A stretch of 64,000 nt of DNA from Anastatus disparis (lineage: Eukaryota; Arthropoda; Insecta; Hymenoptera; Eupelmidae). Each line of letters starts with the position of its first letter. Positions within the stretch are counted from its first letter, which is position 1. Location: NCBI GenBank assembly GCA_017163975.1, contig JAFFSR010000309.1, positions 558,001 to 622,000 of the forward strand. The letters run 5' to 3'. This document shows positions 54,637 through 64,000 of the stretch, piece by piece. The position numbers and the translations under genes were made by a program. The notes below the pieces were generated by a model. The model saw only the letters and a list, made by a program, of their open reading frames with translations, did not search any database and was not told the DNA's origin.

Positions 54637-57239
54637 ATTTCTTTTTTCCTTTTGACATATTCTGTATTATTTAAGCAAATTATAACTTTTATATTTGTAT
54701 TTTTAAAAATATTGTATAATATTTCTTCGATTTCGTTCCAATTTATATTTAATATTTTTATATTTTTTGATATACTAAATATAGTACAATTATTTTCAAT
54801 CAATAAATCTTTTAGCGTGTTTAAATTATTTATTAATTTTTCTTTTATTAAAATTGATGATTCTTTTATATTTAAACACATTATAAAAATTTTTCTCTTT
54901 TTATAATTTATTATTTTAATTTCATTATCTTTTAAATCGTTATTTATATTAATATTTTTATGTGTAAAATATTCATCTTGAATCTCATCCAAAGATATCT
55001 TTTCATTAGTAATCAAATGTAATATATTATCTTTTCTACTTTGTATAGAATTTTTAGAATATATAATAGTATCAGATTTATTTAAGTAAATTTCTTCTTG
55101 TTTTCCGACTTCGTTTTCGACACTTTTAATTTCCTCGTTGATTATTTCTTTGATTACTTTTTTTGGTCTACCGCGTTTATTTTTAATACGTGTACGTTCT
55201 TCGTTTAATTTTTGTATTTTTATTTCATTCGAAGGTATATTTGTTAATTTAATATTTACTTCATTTTCTTTTGCTTTTTGAGCTCTAGTTATCACATTGA
55301 TTTCTACCGTATCTATAGGATTTCTAGATAACGCATCACTATTCACATTCATTTTTCCCTTCTTATATATTACATCAAAATCATATTCTGATAGTTTAAG
55401 TCGCCATCTTTGAACTCTGTTGTTTTTATCTGCAGATCTAAAAGATAGTAATGGCTTGTGATCTGTTACTATTGTAAATTTATTTCCATATACGTAATTT
55501 CTAAATGTTTCTATTCCAAACAATATACCTAATGCTTCTTTTTCATAAGTGTGATATTTTAGTTCAGGACCTTTTAATACTCTAGAAGCGTATGCTATGG
55601 GTTTATCTTTCCCGATTTCACCTTGTGATAATATAGCGCCTAAAGCATATCCTGATGCATCTGTAGTGATTATAAATGGTTTATCTAACTGTGGAAATTG
55701 CAATAAAGGTGCAGAGCATAGTGTGTCTTTTAGTTTATCAAAAGCCTTTTGTTTCTCTGAATCCCAAGTAAATTTTACGTCTTTTTGTAATAATAGCGTT
55801 AAAGGTTTTGTTATATTAGCAAAGTCATTAATAAATTTTCTGTAATAACCTGCTAAACCCAAAAATTCTCTAATGTTTTTAACTGTTTTTGGTGTTGGAA
55901 ATAATTTTACTGCCTCAATTTTTTTTGGATCTGCCTTGATACCCTCTTTACTTATAATATGACCTAAAAATGTCACTTCATTTTTCATAAAATCGCATTT
56001 TTTTGGTTCTAGTTTTAATCCGGCTTCCCTTAATTTTGTAGCTACTAGATTAAATTTAATATTATGTTCTTCTTCTGATTTTGCAGCTATAATTATGTCA
56101 TCTATATAAACATGACATATTTTTTTATTTATTAGCTCACCAAGAGCCGTATTTGCTACCCTCATAAATGTTCGTGGTGAGTTAGTTAATCCGAAAGGTA
56201 ATACTGTAAATTCAAATCTTCCTAAAGGATGTACACTAAAAGCTGTTTTATATATGTCTGATTCTTTCATTGGTACCCCATGAAAAGCTGAAACCATGTC
56301 TACGGTAGTAAAATATTTATTTCCGCCTAAATCATCAAAAATTTCAGTTATAGATGGTATTAAATAAGGATCTGGTATAGTTTTCTCATTTAATTTTCTA
56401 TAATCTATAACTAATCGCCATTTTTCTTTTCCATCAGGACCTGGTTTCTTCTTAACTACAAATGCTGGAGCGTTATATGCGCTTTTAGATGGCCTTACTA
56501 AATTATTATCAATTAATTTTTGAGTTTCTGTAATAGCGATTTCTCTTGATTTATGTGGCAATGGAAATTGTTTAACATATACTGGTCTGTTATCTGTTAA
56601 ATTTATCTCGTGTTGTTCTAAGTTGCATTTTCCAATATTCTCTCCTTCTAACCAAAATATGTCATTATTTTCTAAAATTAAATTTTTTATATTCTGTTCT
56701 TTTTCTTCGCTTAAATGATTTAAACTTATTTTACTTAATAATTTCTCTTGACGATCATTTTTTTCTTCACTAATATAATTTATATTTTTATACATTAAAT
56801 TTTCTTGTAATTTATGAAATTCTTCTTCATGATTATCTAATATAAAATTTGTTAAAATATCTTTTTCCATAAAATATGTTAGAAATTGTTTGTCTTTATC
56901 ATTAATGTTGAACTTTGTATTTTCTTCAAGTTTTAATAGAAATTGTTCATATTCTACATTCTTATTATTTTTACATTCATCTTTTTCTAAAACACAGTTG
57001 ATTTCTTTCATAAAATTTTCAATATTTTCATTCTTATTCTGTAGAAATTGTGTAATCGAAAATATGTGATTATTGTCTTGCATTAGCATGATATAATGAA
57101 AAGCGTTATTAACTGCTGTGTCATTAATTTCGATGTTTTCTGTACATAAATTTATCAATGAATTTTTATCGTTTTTATAATCTGTTTGAATAAAGAATTT
57201 TTTACCATTTATTTCTAAATATCCTTGTCTAATCTCAAC
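54603..57239 (-). CDS. pol: Reverse transcriptase and RNase H
   Basis: The frame is open from 57239 (just after a TAA at 57240) to 54603; the first in-frame ATG is far inside, so it depends on the upstream frames. Numbering from the TTG at 57158: RT about 195-375 with FTTVDMVSAFHG (Asp287), LPFGLTNSPRTF and the YIDD box at 351-354; Ty3/Gypsy connection with GLAGYYRKFI; RNase H about 490-612 with Asp500 (TTDASGYALGA), Glu543-550, Asp566 (VTDHKPL) and Asp608 (SDALSR). A 240-residue Lys/Asn/Ile-rich spacer follows. All catalytic acids are present. The protein and RT frames differ by -1 with a 25-base overlap (57215-57239). Confidence 0.95.
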   Translation of the reverse strand, partial: VEIRQGYLEINGKKFFIQTDYKNDKNSLINLCTENIEINDTAVNNAFHYIMLMQDNNHIFSITQFLQNKNENIENFMKEINCVLEKDECKNNKNVEYEQFLLKLEENTKFNINDKDKQFLTYFMEKDILTNFILDNHEEEFHKLQENLMYKNINYISEEKNDRQEKLLSKISLNHLSEEKEQNIKNLILENNDIFWLEGENIGKCNLEQHEINLTDNRPVYVKQFPLPHKSREIAITETQKLIDNNLVRPSKSAYNAPAFVVKKKPGPDGKEKWRLVIDYRKLNEKTIPDPYLIPSITEIFDDLGGNKYFTTVDMVSAFHGVPMKESDIYKTAFSVHPLGRFEFTVLPFGLTNSPRTFMRVANTALGELINKKICHVYIDDIIIAAKSEEEHNIKFNLVATKLREAGLKLEPKKCDFMKNEVTFLGHIISKEGIKADPKKIEAVKLFPTPKTVKNIREFLGLAGYYRKFINDFANITKPLTLLLQKDVKFTWDSEKQKAFDKLKDTLCSAPLLQFPQLDKPFIITTDASGYALGAILSQGEIGKDKPIAYASRVLKGPELKYHTYEKEALGILFGIETFRNYVYGNKFTIVTDHKPLLSFRSADKNNRVQRWRLKLSEYDFDVIYKKGKMNVNSDALSRNPIDTVEINVITRAQKAKENEVNIKLTNIPSNEIKIQKLNEERTRIKNKRGRPKKVIKEIINEEIKSVENEVGKQEEIYLNKSDTIIYSKNSIQSRKDNILHLITNEKISLDEIQDEYFTHKNININNDLKDNEIKIINYKKRKIFIMCLNIKESSILIKEKLINNLNTLKDLLIENNCTIFSISKNIKILNINWNEIEEILYNIFKNTNIKVIICLNNTEYVKRKKEMKFLNYIILQV

Positions 57240-57882
57240 TTATTTTTTCTCAATACATCTATTCCTAAAATACCATCGTAAGGTATTGAAAATTTTTCAG
57301 ATGCTACGTGGAAATTTGTATACGAATTATTAATAGGAAAAGTGATTAAACCACATGTTTTAACCGGAATATCAGTAATTCCTGACAAATATATTTTAAT
57401 ATTATTATTAATAGAATTTTGTGGTACTAATTTTTCTTTTATGATGTTAAGTTGGGCACCTGTATCTATTAATAATTTGCATAAATCATTTGTATATGGA
57501 TTTCGTATCTCGATAAATTGCAATGTCTCACCTAGTTTAAATATATAAATTGGTATATTATTATTATCATTAATATTTTCAGTTTTAAATTGTATAATTT
57601 TTTTCAATTCATTATTCGTTATATTTTTTTCATTATGTAGTTTTACTGTTGTTGAATCATTCTTTACTTCTGGTTTAAATTCCATTGCATTATGTAATGT
57701 TTCTTTTTGTTCGATAATATTAACGTACTCATTATTAGTTTCATTTTCATTAAACTCATCACATACTTCGAAGTCATAATCACTTTCGTGTGTTCTTGCA
57801 AAAAATTGAATGTCAATATAATTCTTGAGCGACTTTTGTTGCGAAACTCGTCTTGTACGCTCTTTCCAAGTCGAGTTTATGC
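57215..57882 (-). CDS. pro: Retroviral-type aspartic protease
   Basis: Read by -1 frameshift from gag. The frame is open from the slippery site to TAG at 57215. The first part is a spacer (STWKERTRRVSQQKSLKNYI, DIQFFARTHESDYDFEVC). The protease fold follows, with the active site LLIDTGAQLNII and the C-terminal flap partner DGILGIDVL. It would act as a homodimer to cut Gag and Pol. No ATG is needed if it is made as a fusion. Confidence 0.9.
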
Positions 57883-57889
57883 GTTTCCC
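57844..57889 (-). promoter_or_regulatory. -1 ribosomal frameshift signal at the gag end
   Basis: The heptamer GGGAAAC (57889-57883, minus strand) lies in gag phase as CAG GGA AAC, i.e. X XXY YYZ, two codons before the gag stop (57877-57879). Four bases on, a stem AAACTCG (57878-57872) pairs perfectly with CGAGTTT (57850-57844) around a 21-base loop. The -1 frame is the protease frame. Confidence 0.85.
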
Positions 57890-60225
57890 TGTATATGAGC
57901 TGATGTGTTCAATTTAGCTTGACATTCTTCCTCTGTGTGATTCATGCTTTTGCAAAATGTGCAAAATTTACTCAACTTACTTTCTATATTCTTTAATGTA
58001 AAGCATGAATCGATTGAATGTCCTAATTTTTTACAATATGGGCATTGTAAATTTTGATTTGCGTTTTGAGGTTTTTTGTATTGTATTCTCTTACATTCCT
58101 CTATGTTATGCCCTCTATTTTTGCAATATTTACAAAATTTCATTTGAATTCGTTGTCCATATGAATTATTATTTCTGTTATTTCCGACGAACATTTTATT
58201 CTGATTAAAATTATTCTGACCGATGTTATTATTTCTGCATTCTTTACCTGAGTGACCCCATTTATCACATAATTGACATCGTATTTGATTATCTGGTTTA
58301 GTCTGATTTAAAAATATCTTAAATTTTTCACAATCAATAGTATTGTGTTCACTGTTACACAGATTGCATATTTGCGTAGGTGTATTACTTTTTTCTGTAA
58401 TTTGATTACACAAGTTGGTATTATGTCCGTTTTTATTGCATTTCAAGCATAATTCATATTTTTGTATGATTGAACAGTGGCCTATTTGATGATTATTTTC
58501 CTGGCAATATTGGCAATAATATTCATTGTCTTCTAAATATTTACACATGCTTCTTGAATGACCTACTTGATTACAAAACTTGCATATTAATATAATTTTA
58601 TCTTTTGCATTTGTGCATTTAAATGATGGATGAGTTGGCTGTTTGCAATATATACAGCCTGCATTGTTGCAACATAATGCCTCATGATCTATGTCTTTAC
58701 ATATTTGACAGCATTGAATTTTTTTAGGTTTATCTTCAAAAATTTCACTATACATGATTTTCTGTCTAGACGAATTCGTCTTTATCCTAATATCCTTCTG
58801 TTTCTCCTGTTGTTTTTCAATTTCTATTGCTTTAATGGTTGCACTTGAATAATCTGCTACCTCTCCTAATTCAAATCTGATTTCATTTTTTAATCCTTGT
58901 TTAAAATATTTTAATGTATCCTTAGCTAAATCATTTGTAAAACGTTGATAAGCATCATCTGCTATACCCGCTTCATTTTGTTTTTTATCTTTAATTTTTA
59001 ATGTTAACTTTGTTATTCTCTCTACATATTCAACCACTGATTCATTTTCTCCTTGTTGTATTTGTTCCAATTGTGTATATAATGAATGTAAATTATCAAT
59101 TTCAGGATATAGTTTCTTTATTGTTTTGATAAAATCTGCAATACTTTCAATGTTACTACCTTTTATAGCAGTACGGATCGTTTCTGATACTTTAAATCTT
59201 ATATAATTCATAAATTTCTTTTGTTCATCCGCAGTCAGCATATCTTTTGCAATTTCTAACGAATCTATGTACTTTTCCAAAGGTATATTTTTACCCGTAA
59301 ACTCAGGTACTAACCTTGACACCTCTTTCAAAGAATATCCTGAAGTATTTGCCATGTTTGTATTATTAGGCATATTATTATTATTTATTATATTATTATT
59401 TCTATTATTATTATCAAAATTTATGTTTTCCAGGTTTCCAATACCTTCTATTTCGTAATAACTCTCTTGTTTAATAGAAAATTCCTCTAAGTCGTTATTT
59501 GTTTCGTCAATCGTTATATTATTTTCTGATGAAATTGTCACGTTTTTGTCTGTTGTATTAGTATTATCAGCTAAAGTAATATTTTCTTCGTTTTCACTAC
59601 TTTTTATTTCTTGATGTCCTGTCTGTTTAAATGAAAATTCCTGAGTATCGTTAATTGATGTATTATTTTCTGATAAAATCGTCACGTTTGTCGCTAAAGT
59701 ATATTTCTGTGTAAAACTGTCTTCTTTATTATGGCTCTGTTTCGTCTTAGTAATTTGTGGAAATGTTTTTGGAATTGTGCCTGTATATTTATTTAATAGT
59801 GTATTTTGTTCGCTTGAATTATCTGTATTAATATTTGATTGAACGTCCGTAATTATATTTGAGAGATTATTTTCAGATGTTTCTTCTAAGGTTGTATTTG
59901 AAGTATTATTATCAATTGTTCCGTCTAAGGTTTTATTTAAATTATTACTTTCAATTGTTTGATCTAGAGTTTTAGTCGGAGAGCGTGTAATTTTAGTGCT
60001 TTTGCGAAACGGATTAATATTTTCGTAGATATGTTCTCCTAAAACTGCTTGTCTAATATGATTTCTAATTCTTTCACGAATAACATTAATATGTTCGTCT
60101 TTTTTAGTAGGTATATTAAATTTTCGACAAATTTCAGATAATTGTAATTTAGAATATGATATTACCCACTGTGTTTTTCCTTCTTTTATATATTTTGCTA
60201 TCTGATCAAAATTTATTTTATTCAT
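57877..60225 (-). CDS. gag: Gag with ten zinc knuckles
   Basis: Structural protein, 782 residues, uninterrupted. The N-terminus (about 15-65: WVISYSKLQLSEICRKFNIP and on) looks like a SAP-type helix-hairpin. A Ser/Thr/Asn-rich spacer with imperfect repeats (TLDQTIESNN, TLDGTIDNN, TLEETSENN) follows to about 290. The capsid part is about 300-480 (RLVPEFTGKNIPLEKYIDSL, YVERITKLTLKI, LKYFKQGLKNEI), typical Ty3/Gypsy. The nucleocapsid (about 506-768; 58710-57922) holds nine CX2CX4HX4C knuckles and one variant with CX2CX3HX4C. Retroviral Gags usually have one or two. The start ATG at 60225 is the first in the frame. Confidence 0.93.
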   Translation of the reverse strand: MNKINFDQIAKYIKEGKTQWVISYSKLQLSEICRKFNIPTKKDEHINVIRERIRNHIRQAVLGEHIYENINPFRKSTKITRSPTKTLDQTIESNNLNKTLDGTIDNNTSNTTLEETSENNLSNIITDVQSNINTDNSSEQNTLLNKYTGTIPKTFPQITKTKQSHNKEDSFTQKYTLATNVTILSENNTSINDTQEFSFKQTGHQEIKSSENEENITLADNTNTTDKNVTISSENNITIDETNNDLEEFSIKQESYYEIEGIGNLENINFDNNNRNNNIINNNNMPNNTNMANTSGYSLKEVSRLVPEFTGKNIPLEKYIDSLEIAKDMLTADEQKKFMNYIRFKVSETIRTAIKGSNIESIADFIKTIKKLYPEIDNLHSLYTQLEQIQQGENESVVEYVERITKLTLKIKDKKQNEAGIADDAYQRFTNDLAKDTLKYFKQGLKNEIRFELGEVADYSSATIKAIEIEKQQEKQKDIRIKTNSSRQKIMYSEIFEDKPKKIQCCQICKDIDHEALCCNNAGCIYCKQPTHPSFKCTNAKDKIILICKFCNQVGHSRSMCKYLEDNEYYCQYCQENNHQIGHCSIIQKYELCLKCNKNGHNTNLCNQITEKSNTPTQICNLCNSEHNTIDCEKFKIFLNQTKPDNQIRCQLCDKWGHSGKECRNNNIGQNNFNQNKMFVGNNRNNNSYGQRIQMKFCKYCKNRGHNIEECKRIQYKKPQNANQNLQCPYCKKLGHSIDSCFTLKNIESKLSKFCTFCKSMNHTEEECQAKLNTSAHIQGNA

Positions 60226-61405
60226 TTGAAATCTTCATTATTTACTTAACAATGAAGAATTTTATTTATTCAAAATATTAAATTTTGTACATAAAATTGT
60301 AAGGTTTAAAAATTATAAATATTGCTGGCTGTGTTTCTCTCTTTTTTTTTTAAATGCCGTTTGTAAACATACGTTATTAACAATTCTTTGACACTGACCT
60401 ACTATTCTTATATAAACGTAAAGAATTTTGCTGATCTATGTTTTGAAATTTGACATTAACTCACTGCTGTTATACCTATACGAGAGCGTACGGTAAGAAA
60501 AAGAAATTTTGCTGAGCTTGTATTTTCAAAGTTCAATACACTTGCAATGTTTTGATGACAACTGTCTATGCAGTCTGTTTACTTTATTTTGGTATCTTTA
60601 AATTTACTTTATATTCTTTTCATAAAAATTTATATGTTTTTAGTATTATTTAATATAACTCAATATTTTAAATGATATTGAATTTTTACTGTTTAGTCAA
60701 CTTTCCTTTTTATTTCTTTTATTAATCGTGAACTTGAAATTTACTTCACTTTTAAAATTAAATTATTATGCAAAAATTATTGATATCTGGTGTAATTTCT
60801 CAATGCACTAATTAAATGATATTATTTGAAATCAGTTTATAAAAGAATTTGTAATTTTTACCTGATTTCTTATAATTATTCTTGCTAAAATATAGATTTA
60901 TTTATTGATTTGATGATTTTACATTTATTAACAATTTTTTTATGTAAATTGTATTATATGATTTTAAATCGCGCAATTTCGCGTATATAAAAATTATTTC
61001 AATTACGCACCATGCGTATAATATATTAATTTTATTTTTTTTACACTATTCGTATTTAATGATACACTTCGTGTTTAATAATTTATTTTTAATAACACTA
61101 TTCGTATTTGATAATACACTTCGCGTTTAATATTTTATTTTTAATGACACTATTCGTATTTAATAATGCACTTCGCGTTTAATTTTATGTATATTTATTT
61201 GATTTGTGCCTTTAATATATAATATTTTATTTGACGCACTTGGCGGTTAATTAACACACTTTTGAACACTGTATTATAAGCCCTTTGAATATATTTTTAT
61301 GCACTTTATATATATATAGGTAAAGAATTATAAATTTTCTTTGATTATCCTTCAATATTTTCAATACGATTTCTCAATTAAAACAATTTGTACCGGAACC
61401 AAAAT
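60226..61405 (-). promoter_or_regulatory. Leader and primer binding site
   Basis: Next to the 5' LTR the element strand reads TTTTGGTTCCGGTACAAATTG; TGGTTCCGGTAC (61402-61391) is the likely primer binding site, three bases from the LTR. I could not assign the tRNA. A 52-bp unit is repeated three times at about 61043-61194 (ACACTATTCGTATTTRAT, CACTTCGCGTTTAAT). The leader is about 1.2 kb, long for this class. Confidence 0.7.
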
Positions 61406-62215
61406 GTTAAGTCCTGGCTTGCACCAGGACTAAATAAAAATGTGAAAATAAATGTGTATATGTTATTCAATTATTTAATTAATTGCATTAAATATATATA
61501 TATATATAAATTATGTATGTTTAAAATATTGAATTTATTTATATAATATATAAAGATAGAGAAGTATGAATCTAGTGGTGGAAAAACTCCACCAATATTT
61601 AATTGAACGAAATCGCTCTCACGATTGAATATTATTAAAGGATAAACTTAATTCTTGAAATAAAGAGTTTATTGAATAATTATATATTCTTACCTTGTAG
61701 TATTTCTCAGTAGATTGGTGCTAGGTATGGGCAGACAAATGAATAGGCACAATATGTAATAGATCCTCGAGGTTTATTGATATTTTTTAACACTTTTAAT
61801 ATAATTGATTTTTATGCGCGTATATATTTTAATAATTGATACATGTATATTTAATAATAGCAATTGCTTTGAAATATAAAACTTGGCGGGCAGTGTAAAC
61901 GTATTACCAATAAGACACCCGGGGTAATATTCCGTTTTTTCGATGATCTCAATTTGGTTTTATACTTATCTTTGTTTATAAGATTTTATTGTCTTTTACA
62001 TCAATTTTTATTTGTAAATTTTCTTAAATTTTAATAATATGTTTCGTAATGTTTTTGAGGTTTGTAAAATTCATTTTGAAATTTCGAAAGATACGTTTCG
62101 ATTCTTTTCTGGTGATCTACTTAATTTCGCTTAATAATGAAATAATACGAGTGTTCAATAATTGAGGAATTTGATTTACCAATGTTAATAAAAACGATAC
62201 GTTTGTGACGTAACA
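61406..62215 (-). repeat. 5' LTR (810 bp)
   Basis: This is the promoter-bearing copy for the element. It differs from the other LTR by one more TA in a TA tract, an extra AT (GTAGTATTTCTC versus GTAGTTTCTC), one A fewer after CTAAAT, and one substitution. Confidence 0.93.
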
Positions 62216-62219
62216 GAAA

Positions 62220-64000
62220 AGTGAAAAGGAAAAATATAGGAAATATAAATTTTAGTAAATGATATGGGAAGCACTGGCCTTTTCCGATTTCGCGGCGGAC
62301 GAGGTGGCCTGTGAAAGCACCTAGGTACTAGGTGCTAACACGGAATGCCAGTTTAATTTTTGTTTTTACGCGAAGGGTAAGCCACTATAATGATACCAAC
62401 CTAGTTGGTATCTAAAATAATGTTGCCAGGCTCCAACTTTGTCGTTGTCCTTTTGGCGTGCTTTTTATTTTTAAGGTTAGTAAATATATGTGAAATAATA
62501 AATTGAATGATTAAAGAAATAATTAGAGAAAATATTTGATAATTTATTTTTAACTTATAAGAAAAATTACGTTACAGAAATTTTATCAGAGAAATTTAGT
62601 AATATGATAATAAAATTTGAAAAAGTATATAGTTTAAGTAAGATTGAAAATCAAAATATTAAAATTAATTTTGTAATTATTTATGAATAGAAAAAGTTTA
62701 GTAGATAAAAGTTAGAAAATTTTAATAGTTTAGAAATAACTTAATTTTGAGGAAAAGAGAGAGAGACTTGAAGATCTTTCCTTGAAGTTGAAGTTGAAGT
62801 TGCAAAAATTGAAAATTTTGAAATTGGAGTCCTGAAGAATAGTAATAAGGTTGAAAGCCCTTGTGCTTTCAACTTGAAGACAAAAATGGAATAAATAGCT
62901 GAATGTTCAGCCGAATTTTGAATTTAGAAGATGCTTGAGCTTGTGAGCCCAAGACGGAACTGATGAGTAAGGTCGACTCAGTCCATGAGCTGAGTTTTGC
63001 AAGAAGGAAAAATTTTAAGGTGGGAGAAAATTGGGCTTCTCCCTTTGGAAAATTTGCGAAAAAGGGAAGTTGGGCGGAGCTAAAAGGGACGCTCAACTGG
63101 AAAAATTTAAATTTAAACTGGATGTGGGTGTGCCAAATACTTGAACAACTGAAATTTAGTGTTGAAGGTTATCCTTAAGGCACAACTTGCGGAAAGTCTC
63201 ACTATGTGTCGCTATTGCGGATTCTCTTTCTCTCTCCTCAATAAGCAAGTCATTTTCTATTACAAGATAAAATATACTATTAAAAATAAAATGTTAATAT
63301 GGTTATTAATTAACATACGCAATCTTACAATTAAGAGAAAGAAAAAAAATAAAAATAACTTAATATTAAATTTCGCACGCTTGTTGTATAAAAAAAAGTA
63401 TATGCTTAATCCTAAATAATTGTAGTCAACGCATAAAAAGATTATTTTCTAAAATTTTTTTTGTTATAAATGATTATGCATGTTCAGCCATAAAATAGTT
63501 TATTACTATTAAAAAGCGTGATATAGCTGAGCTTGCACAAACATTCATATTTTATATTTTGTTTCATTTAATTACTAAAATAAAGGAAAAATAAAAAAGA
63601 AACACAATTATTGAAAGTATAATCGTACTTATAATCATATTGCAAACTTTCAGAAAACTAATTTTTAATATTAAAAGAAAATATGAAATTAATTATTTTA
63701 TTAATAAAGAAGTATTTATTAATTTTATAAAAATTTGCATCATGATTTTTGTATCTTAAATATAATACTTATTACTATACGGATTTTCTTCCACTAAAGT
63801 TTATTTATAAATATTTTATAATTTGTTTAAGAATTAATTCTAATAAATAAAATATTGCTTTACTAATATTCGGCAAAAATGAAATTATTTATTATTACAA
63901 AAAAAAGTTAATAAAGTTAATAATAAAATGAGAAGATAAAATTGAGTATAGAAGGTCTTACTTGTTCAACCATAAAATGGTGTAGTACTATTGAAAAGCG
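62220..64000. other. Unassigned flank with two perfect 21-base hairpins
   Basis: Hairpin 1 at 62316-62336 has arm AGCACCTAG and loop GTA. Hairpin 2 at 62392-62412 has arm GATACCAAC and loop CTA; both have 9-bp perfect stems. A possible donor AAG-GTTAGT lies near 62475. From 62760 to 63240 the DNA is less AT-rich, with GAAGTTGAAGTTGAAGTTG and an inverted GAAAGCCCTTGTGCTTTC. A block TGTTCARCCATAAAATRG occurs at about 63482 and 63966, so a repeat with a period near 0.5 kb continues beyond the window. No protein family is recognised. Confidence 0.4.

Larger units (their letters stand above)
48629..62215 (-). mobile_element. Env-bearing Ty3/Gypsy LTR retroelement, 13.6 kb, nearly complete
   Basis: The LTRs at 48629-49435 and 61406-62215 start TG and end CA. 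They are flanked by GAAA (48625-48628 and 62216-62219), a 4-bp target duplication usual for Gypsy. In minus-strand order: LTR, leader with primer binding site, gag, protease, RT-RNase H, integrase, env, a 2.1-kb 3' region, LTR. Frames overlap by -1 steps. The LTRs differ by one substitution (GTCTC/GTCTT near 49212/61992) and three short indels, so insertion is recent. Two frame breaks in pol may inactivate this copy. The element sits in the intron region of the decayed P-like gene, in the same orientation. Confidence 0.95.

Noticed and set aside
62869..63178. Overlapping 71-75 codon frames on both strands
   Set aside because: The GC-richer DNA has fewer stops; no motif, no splice logic and no homology recognised.

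Overview
The window looks like a gene-poor, strongly AT-rich stretch of an insect nuclear genome. No bacterial features were seen (no operons, ribosome binding sites, tRNA or rRNA). What it holds is eukaryotic: spliced transposase remains with GT-AG junctions, Helitron helicase pieces, a Tc1/mariner-type transposase of a kind common in insects, a LINE, many MITEs, TA microsatellites, and broken pieces of conserved eukaryotic genes (CMTR2, ANAPC1, NUP205, POLR3A, C2H2 zinc-finger and ankyrin-repeat genes). The species cannot be named from sequence alone. I found no intact ordinary host gene.

Layout. 1-1.6 kb: 3' part of a broken LINE. 2.8-5.8 kb: Helitron helicase relic invaded by MITEs. 5.8-7.9 kb: CMTR2 fragment running into a broken ankyrin-repeat gene. 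8.7-12.1 kb: large fold-back with 18 copies of a 42-bp imperfect palindrome, next to a Helitron scrap. 14.4-19.3 kb: MITEs, a Helitron helicase tail and a zinc-finger gene split by a TTAA MITE. 19.4-23.35 kb: an inverted-duplicated mariner-like element with a dead transposase. 24.6-26 kb: ANAPC1 fragment. 26.5-29.7 kb: second large fold-back. 30.2-30.7 kb: NUP205 fragment. 30.8-32.4 kb: GGGCCC-containing minisatellite. 32.4-37.4 kb: decayed Helitron with zinc finger, Lys-rich repeats, helicase and an Ulp1-like protease. 37.7-42.9 kb: fold-back, MITEs and empty AT-rich DNA. 42.9-43.65 kb: POLR3A fragment. 43.65-48.5 kb: multi-exon P-element/THAP9-like transposase remnant. 48.63-62.2 kb: a nearly complete LTR retroelement on the minus strand. 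62.2-64 kb: unassigned DNA with two small perfect hairpins.

The retroelement is the main item. It has near-identical 0.8-kb LTRs, a 4-bp GAAA duplication, gag with ten zinc knuckles, a textbook GGGAAAC -1 frameshift site with a downstream stem before protease, Ty3/Gypsy RT-RNase H and integrase, and an envelope gene that does not look like the baculovirus-F type of classical errantiviruses but like the glycoprotein of chuviruses (recognised from memory, needs a search). Between env and the 3' LTR, on the opposite strand, lies a GC-richer open frame with a canonical GT-AG intron that would encode about 115 residues. That layout recalls antisense accessory genes of complex retroviruses and is the best candidate here for something undescribed.
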